This document shows positions 26,130 through 33,950 of a stretch of DNA of 64,000 bases, piece by piece. Under the pieces are notes generated by a model. That model was not told the origin of the DNA and did no database searches. It saw only the letters and a program-made list of their open reading frames with translations. The stretch spans positions 156,732 to 220,731 of the forward strand of contig DDSZ01000032.1 of assembly GCA_002344205.1 (NCBI GenBank), read 5' to 3'. This DNA is from Opitutaceae bacterium UBA2377. GTDB lineage: Bacteria; Verrucomicrobiota; Verrucomicrobiia; Opitutales; Opitutaceae. Within the stretch, counting starts at the first letter, position 1, and every line of letters begins with the position of its first letter. The position numbers and the translations under genes were made by a program.

Positions 26130-26163
26130 AGAGAACGACCAAGATTCGGCGGGCGCTGAACGG

Positions 26164-27150
26164 TTACTTGATCATATCGGCCACAAAGGCTCGTTCTTCG
26201 ACAAGTTCCTTGTTGGTGGCGGCGAGCTTCTGCTGCGAGAAGGCGTCGCTGAGATCGTAACCGGTGAGGACTTCGTAGCTGCCGGGCGTCGTGGTGCGGA
26301 CGGGCATGCCGGCCCAGACGTTGGCGTCGAAGCCGTAGTGCCCGTTGGACTTCACCGCGACGGAGTGGATGGCGCCGAGCGTGACGAGCGAGCGCACGTG
26401 GTCCACGAGGGCGTTGGCGGCGGAGGCGGCCGAGGAAGCCCCGCGGGCGGCGATGATGGCGGCGCCGCGCTTGCCGACAGTCTCGCAGAACGGGCCCTGC
26501 AGCCAGGCGTCGTCGTTGATGACCTTGGCGGCGGGCGCGCCGTTGATGGTCGCATGGGCAAAGGCCGGGAACATGGTCGGGCTGTGGTTGCCGTAGATGA
26601 AAATGTCTTTCACCGCGGTGAGGTCCACGCCGGCCTTCTGGGCGAGCTGGGACTGGGCGCGGTTCTGGTCGAGTCGCACCATGGCGGTGAAGCGCTCGGG
26701 CGGGAGCCGCTTGGCCTGCGAGGCGGCGATCATGCAGTTCGTGTTGGCGGGGTTGCCGACGACGGCGACGCGGGCGTCGGCCGCGGCGACGGCGTCGATG
26801 ATCTGACCCTGGCCGATGAAGATCTTGCCGTTGTCCTTGAGCAGGTCGGCGCGCTCCATGCCGGGACCGCGGGGTTTGGCACCGACGAGGAGGCACCAGT
26901 TGGCGTCCTTGAAGCCGACGGCGGGGTCGGAGGTCTGCACGATGCCCTTGAGCAGCGGGAAGGCGCAGTCATCGAGCTCCATCGCGACGCCTTCGAGGGC
27001 CTTGAGCGCCTTGTCCACCGGGGCCTCGATGAGCTGGAGGATGACGGGCTGGTCGGGGCCAAACATGGCGCCGGAGGCGATGCGGAAGAGGAGGGCGTAA
27101 CCGATCTGGCCGGCTGCGCCGGTGACGGCGACACGGATGGGAGTTTTCAT
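26164..27150 (-). CDS. mdh: Malate dehydrogenase
   Basis: A 328-residue NAD-dependent malate dehydrogenase of the cytosolic-type subgroup, interconverting malate and oxaloacetate in the TCA cycle. The Rossmann loop [18 protein letters not shown] is at residues 10-27; the GNPANTNC block follows, the substrate Arg is likely in RLDQNRAQ and the active-site His is in GNHSPTMFP. Length is normal. A clear terminator follows. The upstream gap to DAHP synthase contains an imperfect inverted repeat. Confidence 0.95.
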   Translation of the reverse strand: MKTPIRVAVTGAAGQIGYALLFRIASGAMFGPDQPVILQLIEAPVDKALKALEGVAMELDDCAFPLLKGIVQTSDPAVGFKDANWCLLVGAKPRGPGMERADLLKDNGKIFIGQGQIIDAVAAADARVAVVGNPANTNCMIAASQAKRLPPERFTAMVRLDQNRAQSQLAQKAGVDLTAVKDIFIYGNHSPTMFPAFAHATINGAPAAKVINDDAWLQGPFCETVGKRGAAIIAARGASSAASAANALVDHVRSLVTLGAIHSVAVKSNGHYGFDANVWAGMPVRTTTPGSYEVLTGYDLSDAFSQQKLAATNKELVEERAFVADMIK

Positions 27151-27165
27151 GGAAGGGAATTTTTA

Positions 27166-27265
27166 ACCACGAAGGGCATGAAGAACACGAAGGAAAAATG
27201 AAAAGCCACGGTGCGGTAGTAGAAATATTTTAGCCAGGGCTTCGTGATCTTAGTGCCCTTGGTGA
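27166..27265. repeat. Imperfect inverted repeat with ACCACGAAGGGC-type arms
   Basis: The gap between mdh and DAHP synthase (27151-27274) contains a left arm beginning ACCACGAAGGGCATGAAGAA (27166-27192) and a right arm, CTTCGTGATCTTAGTGCCCT (27240-27265), which is its imperfect reverse complement; about 47 bases separate them. I recall such ACCACGAAGG...CACGAAG phrases as common repeats near gene ends in Verrucomicrobiota. The right arm lies just downstream of the DAHP synthase stop (minus strand) and could form a long hairpin with the left arm. Confidence 0.6.
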
Positions 27266-27274
27266 TGAGGTATT

Positions 27275-28330
27275 TCAGCCAAAGCGCGGGGCGAGGGCGG
27301 CGTGGATCTCGCGGATGAGCCGCTCGGTGGTGGCCCAGTCGATGCAGGCGTCGGTGATGCTGACGCCGTGCTGCAGTTTTTCCCGGAGCTGCGGGAAGGG
27401 TTGGTTGCCGGCGGCGAGGTTGCTCTCGATCATGGCGCCCATGATGGAGCGGTTGCCGGCGGCGACCTGGGCCAGCAGCTCGCGCATCACCTCGGGCTGG
27501 CGCTCGGGCTGCTTGGCGGAGTTGTCGTGCGAGCAGTCCACGAGGATGGACTGGGGGAGCTTGGCCTTGGCGAGCAGGGTTTCGGTATCGGCGATGTGGG
27601 CGGGCGAGAAGTTCGGGCCGGCGGTGCCGCCGCGCAGCACGACATGGCAGTCGGGATTGCCGCGCGTGGCCACGGCGGAGGCCGCGCCGTCCAGACTGAT
27701 GCCGAGAAAGGTGTGCGGCTGGCCGGCGGCCTTGATGGCGTTGATCGAGGTCTGGATGGAGCCGTCGGTGCCGTTCTTAAATCCGAGGGGCATGGACAGG
27801 CCCGAGGCCATCTGCCGGTGGGTCTGCGACTCTGCGGTGCGCGCGCCGATGGCCCCCCAGCAAACGAGGTCGGCGACGTATTGCGGCGTGATGGGATCGA
27901 GAAACTCGGTGGCGGTGGGCAGGCCGAGGTCGAGCACATCGCGCAGGAAGGTGCGGCCGAGCCGGAGGCCGGCGGCGATGTCATGCGAGCCGTCGAGGTG
28001 CGGATCCATGATGAGGCCCTTCCAGCCGACGGTGGTGCGGGGCTTTTCGAAATACACGCGCATCACGATCATCACGCGGTCGGCCACCTCGCGGGCGAGG
28101 GCGGCGAGCCGGCGGGCATACTCGCGCCCGGCCGCCGGATCGTGAATCGAGCAGGGGCCGACGATCAGCAGGAAACGCCGGTCGTCGGTGAAGATCAGCC
28201 GGTGAATATCGCGGCGGGCGCGGGTGACGAAATCCGCCTGCGCATCCGTCTTGGGGAGCTCCGCGAGGAGGGTGGCCGGCGAAGGCAAGACCCGGGTTTC
28301 GACGACGTTGATGTCGGAAGTCTTCTGCAT
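27275..28330 (-). CDS. aroF: 3-deoxy-7-phosphoheptulonate (DAHP) synthase, type I
   Basis: A 351-residue type I-alpha DAHP synthase, the first step of the shikimate pathway, joining phosphoenolpyruvate and erythrose 4-phosphate. Family blocks are LLIVGPCSIHDP, MRVYFEKPRTTVGWKGLI, GARTAESQTHRQMASGL, GFKNGTDG and LRGG; metal- and substrate-contact residues in these are kept. ATG 28330 (MQKTSDINVVETRVLPSP) matches the family N-terminus; an in-frame ATG at 28384 would add 18 unusual residues. Upstream on the coding strand are two terminator-like hairpins, which suggests leader attenuation. The isozyme letter is a guess: AroF, AroG and AroH cannot be separated here. Confidence 0.92.
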   Translation of the reverse strand: MQKTSDINVVETRVLPSPATLLAELPKTDAQADFVTRARRDIHRLIFTDDRRFLLIVGPCSIHDPAAGREYARRLAALAREVADRVMIVMRVYFEKPRTTVGWKGLIMDPHLDGSHDIAAGLRLGRTFLRDVLDLGLPTATEFLDPITPQYVADLVCWGAIGARTAESQTHRQMASGLSMPLGFKNGTDGSIQTSINAIKAAGQPHTFLGISLDGAASAVATRGNPDCHVVLRGGTAGPNFSPAHIADTETLLAKAKLPQSILVDCSHDNSAKQPERQPEVMRELLAQVAAGNRSIMGAMIESNLAAGNQPFPQLREKLQHGVSITDACIDWATTERLIREIHAALAPRFG

Positions 28331-28404
28331 GAAGGGCCAGCTTGGGGATGGGGCGGGCGGCGGAGCAAGCCTCGGGTCCGTCATTGACGTTGCATAATCC
28401 GGAT

Positions 28405-28442
28405 AAAAAAGTGGCCGGCCGCTTACCCCTAAGCGGCCGGCC
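28405..28442 (-). terminator. Intrinsic terminator/attenuator candidate upstream of DAHP synthase, TTACCCCTAA loop
   Basis: On the minus strand a perfect stem GGCCGGCCGC/GCGGCCGGCC (28413-28422 with 28433-28442) encloses a ten-base loop (plus strand TTACCCCTAA), followed by ACTTTTTT. There is no minus-strand gene directly upstream of it to be terminated, so it most likely lies in the leader of the DAHP synthase transcript, 75 bases before the chosen start. On the plus strand the 3' side is TTTGCTTTCTT, so it could also end a small plus-strand RNA. The same loop recurs at 37597-37631. Confidence 0.65.
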
Positions 28443-28462
28443 TTTGCTTTCTTAGTTACCCC

Positions 28463-28483
28463 AAAACTCCCGCTAGGCGGGAG
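28463..28483 (-). terminator. Second terminator-like hairpin upstream of DAHP synthase
   Basis: On the minus strand, CTCCCGC-CTA-GCGGGAG is followed by TTTTGGGG. It lies about 20 bases before the larger hairpin in the same direction of transcription. Tandem hairpins in one leader can be alternative structures; the two could not be tested for competing pairing by eye. Confidence 0.5.
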
Positions 28484-28598
28484 AAGTGAAATTTGATGAT
28501 TTGATAGGTAGAGGATTTTCGGTCACCGTCAACTGAAAGTTATCAAATTCTATCAATTTTGTTCGTAACCTATTTGTAACCAATTAAATCAATTTTCG
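28484..28598. promoter_or_regulatory. AT-rich divergent promoter region between DAHP synthase and ygfZ
   Basis: This 115-base stretch is strikingly AT-rich for this genome and separates the DAHP synthase leader from the ygfZ start. It contains repeated GATTTGATAG/CTATCAATTT-type inverted pieces (about 28493-28502 and 28549-28558) and two GTAACC repeats (about 28565-28582). It must hold promoters in both directions. No single -35/-10 pair is convincing. Confidence 0.5.
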
Positions 28599-29480
28599 AT
28601 GATTTCCGTAAAAGCCGGCCGATTTCACCTCTGGCAGCCATTAGCATGGCTGCGGGTGAGTGGGGACGATGCATTAAATTTTCTTCAGGGTCAGTTCACC
28701 AACGACTTGCGCAACTTGGTGGCAGGAGGCGCGGTTTACGGATTGTGGCTGAACCAGAAGGGGCGCGTGTTGGCGGACAGTTTTGTGGTGCGCGGCAACG
28801 GGGCGGACGGCTTCTGGGTCGCGAGTTATTTTTCCCCGGCGACCGTCATTCACGAACGCTTGGAGGCCTACATCATCGCCGACGATGTGGTGATCACCGA
28901 TGAGACCGCGGATTGGAGCGCGGTGAGCGTGCTGGGTGCAGTTGAAGCGGAGGCGTTGCAGCGGGCGGTGCCCGGCAGCGTGGTCTTTGCCGGGCGGCGC
29001 GGCGGAGAGAGCGTGGAGTGGATTTTTCCGCGCACCGCAGCGACGCAGGTGGCGGCGCAACTGGCCGGGTGGGCCGCAGTGGATGCCGTCGGGATGGAGC
29101 ACCGGCGCATCCTTGCGGGCATTCCTGCGGTGCCGGCGGACATCGGTCCCGGTGAACTGCCCAACGAGGGCGGCCTGGAGCGCGATGCGATTTCCTACAC
29201 GAAGGGCTGTTACCTCGGCCAGGAAGTCATGGCTCGGCTGAAGGCGATGGGCCGGGTGCGGCGACGGCTGATGCGCGTCAGCGGCCGAGGCGCGTCGCCG
29301 GCGGTGCCGGCGGAATTGTGGCAAAACGGCCGCAAGGCGGGCGAGCTGCGTTCGGTCGCGGCCACGGACGGGGGCTTTGCCGGGCTGGCGTTGCTCAACC
29401 TGCTGCAACTGCAACCGGCCGCGGGATTGGGCTTGGCGGCGGAGGCGGCGCCGACAATCACCGTGACCGAATCTGCATGA
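28599..29480 (+). CDS. ygfZ: YgfZ-type folate-binding protein (CAF17/IBA57-like)
   Basis: A 293-residue member of the GcvT-like family that helps maintain [4Fe-4S] enzymes in a folate-dependent manner. The signature KGCYLGQEVMARLKAMGRVRRRL (K-G-C-Y-x-G-Q-E) is at about residues 203-225, with the Cys essential for function. The N-terminal DALNFLQGQFTNDLRNL block is also typical. The ATG is at the end of the AT-rich promoter region. It overlaps galK by four bases (ATGA), an unusual pairing of Fe-S maintenance with galactose metabolism. Confidence 0.93.
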   Translation: MISVKAGRFHLWQPLAWLRVSGDDALNFLQGQFTNDLRNLVAGGAVYGLWLNQKGRVLADSFVVRGNGADGFWVASYFSPATVIHERLEAYIIADDVVITDETADWSAVSVLGAVEAEALQRAVPGSVVFAGRRGGESVEWIFPRTAATQVAAQLAGWAAVDAVGMEHRRILAGIPAVPADIGPGELPNEGGLERDAISYTKGCYLGQEVMARLKAMGRVRRRLMRVSGRGASPAVPAELWQNGRKAGELRSVAATDGGFAGLALLNLLQLQPAAGLGLAAEAAPTITVTESA

Positions 29481-30856
29481 CCGAACACGAGCAGCTCACG
29501 GAACTTTGCCGCCGGCTGGGTGCCGAGCCCGCGCCGGCCGCGGTGATGGCGGCGCAATTGCAGAAACGCGCCGACCAGATGGCCGCGGAGCGCGGCGTCA
29601 CGCGCGTGGCGGCGATGGAGTATCTGCTCGGGGTCATGGTAAAAGCGCGCCAGGGCGAGGCTCCGGCCGCCGATGCGCCCGGCCGGCCGCCCCTTTCCAT
29701 GCGAGAAAAACTGCTGACCCTTTTTCATGCCACCTTCGGCCGCAGCCCGGCCGTCATCGCGCGCGCGCCGGGGCGCATCGAGTTCATCGGCAACCACACC
29801 GACTACAACGGCGGCACGGTGCTCGGCGCGGCGATCGACCGCGGCGTGTGGGTGGCGCTGGCACCACGCCCGGACGGGGTGCGGCAGTTCGCCAGCGAGC
29901 AGCAGCCGGGCCGCGTGACCCGGCGCGCCGACGCGCTGGAAAAGGAAACGGGGGACGGGGCCTGGATCAATTACCCGCTGGGCGTGGTCGCGGCGCTGCC
30001 GGAATTCGGGCTGAAGGCGCCGGCCGGGTTTGATTTCTACGCGGTGTCGGACCTACCCGCCGGCGCGGGCCTGAGCAGCAGCGCGGCGATCGAGCTGGCG
30101 TCGGCACTGGCCTTCCTGGAGCTCACCGGGCAGCGGCCGTCGCGCGAGACGGTCGTGAAAATCGGGCGGCATGCGGAGAACCATTTCGTGGGCGTGCCCT
30201 GCGGCATCCTCGACCAGGGTGTGTCCGGTTTTGGACAAAAGGATCACCTGGTGTTCATCGACTGCCGCGGCCCGCGTTTCGACACGGTGCCCCTGCCGGC
30301 GGGCGCGCAGTTCTGGATTTTCAACACCCACACCAAGCACGCGCTGGTGGACGGGCTTTACGCCGCGCGGCACCGCGAATGCATGGCCGCCGCGCAGGCG
30401 CTGGGCGTGGGCCTGCTCGTGGAGGCCACGCCGGCGTTGCTGGAGTCGGCGCGCGGGAAACTCCCGCCCGAGGCCTGCCGGCGGGCCGAGCATGTGATCG
30501 CGGAAATCGCGCGCGTGGCCGCCTGCGTGACCGCGCTGCGCGCCGGCGATCTGGCGGCGGCGGGCCGCCTGCTCACCGCCTCGCACCGGAGTTCGCAGAC
30601 GCTGTTTGAGAACAGCACGCCGGAACTCGACTTTTTGGTCGATGCGCTGGTCGGAGTGCCGGGCGTCCATGGCGCGCGGCTGACCGGCGGCGGGTTTGGC
30701 GGCGCAGTCATGGCGCTCACCACGGCGGCGTTTGCCGCGGAGCAGGCGGCCCAGGTGGCGGACGGTTATCAGGCGCGTTTCGGCAGCAAGCCCGAGGTCC
30801 TGCAGACGCGCACCGGCGACGGGGCCGCGGTGGTCAGCGCTGGTTCAGGAGCTTGA
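29477..30856 (+). CDS. galK: Galactokinase with N-terminal extension
   Basis: A 459-residue GHMP kinase that phosphorylates galactose at O1 in the Leloir pathway. The signature RAPGRIEFIGNHTDYNGG is at about residues 96-113 (GALK motif GRVNLIGEHTDY-like); the ATP-binding GHMP motif is LPAGAGLSSSAAIELA, and the C-terminal GARLTGGGFGGAVMAL block is intact. Normal galactokinases are about 380 residues; here about 75 extra residues precede the sugar domain (MTEHEQLTELCRRLGAEPAP...). The first-motif His is kept; the Glu usual before it is Asn (GNHTDY). It overlaps the PRPP synthetase end by 23 bases. Confidence 0.9.
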   Translation: MTEHEQLTELCRRLGAEPAPAAVMAAQLQKRADQMAAERGVTRVAAMEYLLGVMVKARQGEAPAADAPGRPPLSMREKLLTLFHATFGRSPAVIARAPGRIEFIGNHTDYNGGTVLGAAIDRGVWVALAPRPDGVRQFASEQQPGRVTRRADALEKETGDGAWINYPLGVVAALPEFGLKAPAGFDFYAVSDLPAGAGLSSSAAIELASALAFLELTGQRPSRETVVKIGRHAENHFVGVPCGILDQGVSGFGQKDHLVFIDCRGPRFDTVPLPAGAQFWIFNTHTKHALVDGLYAARHRECMAAAQALGVGLLVEATPALLESARGKLPPEACRRAEHVIAEIARVAACVTALRAGDLAAAGRLLTASHRSSQTLFENSTPELDFLVDALVGVPGVHGARLTGGGFGGAVMALTTAAFAAEQAAQVADGYQARFGSKPEVLQTRTGDGAAVVSAGSGA

Positions 30857-32036
30857 GCTGTTCGCTGAGCCAGATCTTCTGTTTCCAACGCAGATTCTTC
30901 GAGGACATGTCGATCGCGTAGAGACTGTTGTCCATGGTCCGCGCGGTGAGGCCGAGGGTGGTGCAGAGGTTGCGCGCCAGCCAGCGCTCGATTTTGAGCA
31001 CCACCATCTTTTTGCGCAGGCGGCCCTGGATGTCGCGGTTGAGCACCGTGGGGATGGTGTTGAGCGTGAGGATCTCGTCGATGGCGGTGCTGGCCATCTT
31101 CAGGCGGCCTTCCTCGCTGGCGTAGAAATGGGTGAGGGCGAAAACCGTCTTCCTCTGCTTGGCCTCCTTCAGCGCCTGGCAGGCCTGGACCACGGTCGTG
31201 CCGGTGCGCACCATGTCGTCGAAGAGGACGACATCATGGCCGGCGATGTCGCGCAGGCTGCATTCGCTCTCGGGGTGCACGGTGATGGTGACCTTGCGCT
31301 CACCGGAGCGCTCCTTGTCGAGGAGCAGAAATTTCACCTTGGGCAGGCCGAGCCGGCGGCAGACTTCCTTCACGAAGTCGCCGGCGCCCTTGTCGGGCGC
31401 GCAGAGCGCGAGCCCCTCGCCGTCTGCGCCGCAACTGATGATGTCGGAGTTTCGCAGGTAATCGACGTAGATGTCGTAGGGGATGAGGTTGTGAAACTTG
31501 CCCGCGAAAACCTCGGTGAACGTGGTCTGCACGGAGTGCGAGTGGTTGTGCACCGTGAAGACGCGGTCCACGCCCGCGAGCCGCAGCATCTCCGCGTAGA
31601 GCCGGGCGGTGAACGGCTGGCCGTCGAATTTCTTGAGATCCTTCTCCGTGCGGGCGAACGCGCACCGGCCGAGATCCGCGCGCGGGCCGCGGTCCTGCGC
31701 GCTGTAAAACAGGTCCGGCTCCACGAGGATGACTTCCCCCGCGCCGTTCTCCTTGGCGGCGCGCGCCATGGTGAAGGTGCGCATGGCGAGGTCCTGGCGG
31801 CTGAGCAGCAGGTTGCTGGTGCTGACGATGATCACGCTCCGGCCGCGGAGCTTGCCGCCGATGTCGCTGAAGTCCTGTTCGTCGGAGATGTAGCGCGGGC
31901 AGAACTCGGAGTTGGCGAACTGCTTCAGGCTGATGAGGTCGGAGACGTCCTCCTGCTGGCCCATGGCGTAGGCGACATCAATGGCGAAGGGGTCGTCCGA
32001 GGAGTTGCCCACGACGATGTGGCTGGAGGCGTTCAT
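30834..32036 (-). CDS. Ribose-phosphate pyrophosphokinase-like protein (long form)
   Basis: A 400-residue protein of the PRPP synthetase/phosphoribosyltransferase fold, against about 315 for typical Prs. The PRPP-binding loop is VVLFDDMVRTGTTVVQACQAL near residue 270. The ATP-loop region, ARQDR in ordinary Prs, reads SAQDR, and the following TARLYAEMLRLAGVDRVFTVHNHSHS segment aligns with the DLHA block. A C-terminal tail of about 70 residues (KKMVVLKIERWLARNL...) is extra. It may make PRPP or be a divergent homologue with a regulatory role. ATG 32036 was taken; a TTG one codon earlier is possible. Confidence 0.8.
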   Translation of the reverse strand: MNASSHIVVGNSSDDPFAIDVAYAMGQQEDVSDLISLKQFANSEFCPRYISDEQDFSDIGGKLRGRSVIIVSTSNLLLSRQDLAMRTFTMARAAKENGAGEVILVEPDLFYSAQDRGPRADLGRCAFARTEKDLKKFDGQPFTARLYAEMLRLAGVDRVFTVHNHSHSVQTTFTEVFAGKFHNLIPYDIYVDYLRNSDIISCGADGEGLALCAPDKGAGDFVKEVCRRLGLPKVKFLLLDKERSGERKVTITVHPESECSLRDIAGHDVVLFDDMVRTGTTVVQACQALKEAKQRKTVFALTHFYASEEGRLKMASTAIDEILTLNTIPTVLNRDIQGRLRKKMVVLKIERWLARNLCTTLGLTARTMDNSLYAIDMSSKNLRWKQKIWLSEQLKLLNQR

Positions 32037-32051
32037 CAAGTTTCAGGTGGT

Positions 32052-32960
32052 TTACAGCAGCGCGCCAAGTTGTTCGAAGTAAGCGGCGACCCAGCGCTCG
32101 AAAAAGAGAAAATACAGCGCGCCGGCGATGGCGAGCATGGGACCGAAGGGCACGTGGACGCCGAAGCCCAGCGGCGCGGCCTCGCCCTCCGGGGTTTCGG
32201 CCTTGGGGGCGACCGGGGCGGGCCGGCCGGAAAGCTTCTGCCAGAGCAGCGCGACGGCGAACCACAGGGTGCCGACGATGGCGCCGCCAAACATGGCGAA
32301 CACCGCGCCCTGCCAGCCGCAGAAGGCGCCGATCGCGCCGACAAACTTCACGTCGCCGAAGCCCATGGCCTCTTTCTTCAGCACGGCCTCGGCGACGAGG
32401 GCGATCCAGAGCACGAGGCCCGAGCCGATGAGCATGCCCTGCACGGAGGCGGTGACGGCGCGCAGGCTGTCCACGATCCAGAGATCGCCGGCCTGGCCGT
32501 GCAGCGCGGGCACGAGCAGCGAGAGCGTGAGCCCGATCATCGCCCCGCCGATGGTGAAGGCATCCGGGATGATCATGTGGTCGAGGTCGATGAACGTGGC
32601 CCCAATCAGCAGGCTGAGAAAAATCATCCCGCACACGGCCTTGGCCGGCGGAAAGAGCAGCCAGCAGGCGAGGAAGAGCAGGGCGGTGAGCAGCTCGACG
32701 AAGGCATAGCGAAACGCATACGGCCGCCCGCAGCAGCGGGCCTTGCCGCGCAGGAGGAACCAGCTCAGGACCGGAATGTTGTCATGCCACGCGATGGGGG
32801 CGCCGCAGCCGCAGTGCGAGCCGGGCGTGACGATGGATTTCCCCGCGGGCACGCGATAGATGACGACATTGAGAAAACTCCCGATGCACGCGCCGAACAC
32901 GCAGGCGACCAGCGGGAAAAACCAGGGAAAGGCGGCGGAGAGTTCGGCGTAGGCGGCCAT
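32052..32960 (-). CDS. Prepilin peptidase (A24 family)
   Basis: A 302-residue inner-membrane aspartic peptidase that cleaves and methylates type IV pilin or type II secretion pseudopilin leaders. The N-terminal block FGACIGSFLNVVIYR is followed by zinc-binding cysteines in HCGCGAPI and ARCCGRP; the catalytic aspartates are in DLDHMIIPD and GFGDVKFVG. Several hydrophobic helices follow. The region AVALLWQKLSGRPAPVAPKAETPEGEAAP is an extra loop before the last helix. It is three bases downstream of aroE in the same direction, so they are co-transcribed. Confidence 0.92.
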   Translation of the reverse strand: MAAYAELSAAFPWFFPLVACVFGACIGSFLNVVIYRVPAGKSIVTPGSHCGCGAPIAWHDNIPVLSWFLLRGKARCCGRPYAFRYAFVELLTALLFLACWLLFPPAKAVCGMIFLSLLIGATFIDLDHMIIPDAFTIGGAMIGLTLSLLVPALHGQAGDLWIVDSLRAVTASVQGMLIGSGLVLWIALVAEAVLKKEAMGFGDVKFVGAIGAFCGWQGAVFAMFGGAIVGTLWFAVALLWQKLSGRPAPVAPKAETPEGEAAPLGFGVHVPFGPMLAIAGALYFLFFERWVAAYFEQLGALL

Positions 32961-32963
32961 GGG

Positions 32964-33854
32964 TCAGGCGGGGCGGAGTGCGGCGTGCATGGCGGGGGCG
33001 GTGGCCGCGGCGGGGACGCCGCTCCAGATCTCGAGCGCTTTCGCCCCCTGGTGCACGAGCATCGCGAGACCGTTGGCGACCGGCAGGCCGAGGTCGGCGG
33101 CGGCGCGGAGCAGCGGGGTGCGCGGCGGGTTGTAGATCATGTCGAAGACACAAGCGGGCCGGGGCAGGCGCGGCAAATCAATCGGCGCGGGATCGGTGTC
33201 GCGCAGGCCGGCGGAGGTGGCATTGATCACGATCGCCCCGGCGGGGAAATCAGCGGGCGGGGCGTCCGGCGCGAAACCGCGCACCGGGATCGGGCCGGCC
33301 CCGGGGCCGACCGCGGCGAGCAGGGCGGCGAGATTGGATGCGGTGCGGTTGGCGATCCACAGCGAGCGGCAGCCCTGCTGCAGGCATTCGACGGCCGCGC
33401 CGCGCGCCGCACCGCCGGCGCCGAGGAGGAGGATGTCCGCGCCGCGCAGGTCGCGGCGCAGGGTCTCGCGCAGGGCCGTGGCGAGGCCGTAGCCGTCGGT
33501 GTTGAAGCCGTGCCAGCCGGCGGCGGTGCGGCGGAGGGTGTTGACGGCGCCGACGGGCCGGGCGGCGGGATCGACCGCGGCGACGAGGTCGCGGGCGAGG
33601 ACCTTGTGCGGCACGGTGAGGTTGAGGCCGTGGAAATTTTTCGCGTGCAGCAGTTCCAGCGCCCGCGGCAGCTCGGCCGGCGGCACGTCGAACCGGAAGT
33701 AGCGCCACGTCGCGTAGGCCGGCTGCGTGCGGGCGAGGGCCGCGAGCGCGGCGTTGTGCATCGGCGGGCTGAGCGAGTGCTTGATGGGATGGCCCAGCAC
33801 GGCGAGCGCGGTGCCAGCGAAGGACCAGTGCGCGAGGTCGGCCAGCGTGTGCAC
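32964..33854 (-). CDS. aroE: Shikimate dehydrogenase (NADP-dependent)
   Basis: A 296-residue AroE that reduces 3-dehydroshikimate to shikimate. The N-terminal domain has VLGHPIKHSLSPPMHNAAL with the shikimate-binding Ser pair, then NLTVPHKV with the catalytic Lys. The Asp is in NTDGYG and the NADP loop is GAGGAARG. I chose GTG 33854 because the upstream in-frame extension to 34022 runs through an AT-rich repeat and looks untranslated; this start is uncertain. It reads on to the prepilin peptidase gene three bases downstream and follows the SirB1-like gene with about 94 bases of repeat between. Confidence 0.92.
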   Translation of the reverse strand: MHTLADLAHWSFAGTALAVLGHPIKHSLSPPMHNAALAALARTQPAYATWRYFRFDVPPAELPRALELLHAKNFHGLNLTVPHKVLARDLVAAVDPAARPVGAVNTLRRTAAGWHGFNTDGYGLATALRETLRRDLRGADILLLGAGGAARGAAVECLQQGCRSLWIANRTASNLAALLAAVGPGAGPIPVRGFAPDAPPADFPAGAIVINATSAGLRDTDPAPIDLPRLPRPACVFDMIYNPPRTPLLRAAADLGLPVANGLAMLVHQGAKALEIWSGVPAAATAPAMHAALRPA

Positions 33855-33860
33855 GGCGGA

Positions 33861-33950
33861 ATTTTCGATTTTCGATTTCAGATTTTCGATTGAAACAGCG
33901 GCCCGCGCGTTGCGCCAAATCGAAAATCGGGAAACAAAAACCGAAAATTC
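33861..33950. repeat. AT-rich GAAAATC inverted repeat between SirB1-like gene and aroE
   Basis: The plus strand reads ATTTTCGATTTTCGATTTCA..., then after a GC-rich spacer AAATCGAAAATCGGGAAAC and ...CCGAAAATTC. The two AT-rich parts are inverted repeats of a GATTTTCGATTT-type unit. Read in frame this gives the KSKIEN/IENRKSK-type peptides that I recall as a frequent artefact at gene starts in Verrucomicrobiota and Planctomycetota; treating it as non-coding sets the aroE start. Confidence 0.65.

Noticed and set aside
30696..33893. 1065-codon open frame on the plus strand covering PRPP synthetase, prepilin peptidase and aroE
   Set aside because: Composition is typical of an antisense shadow in GC-rich DNA; all three genes on the other strand carry clear motifs.
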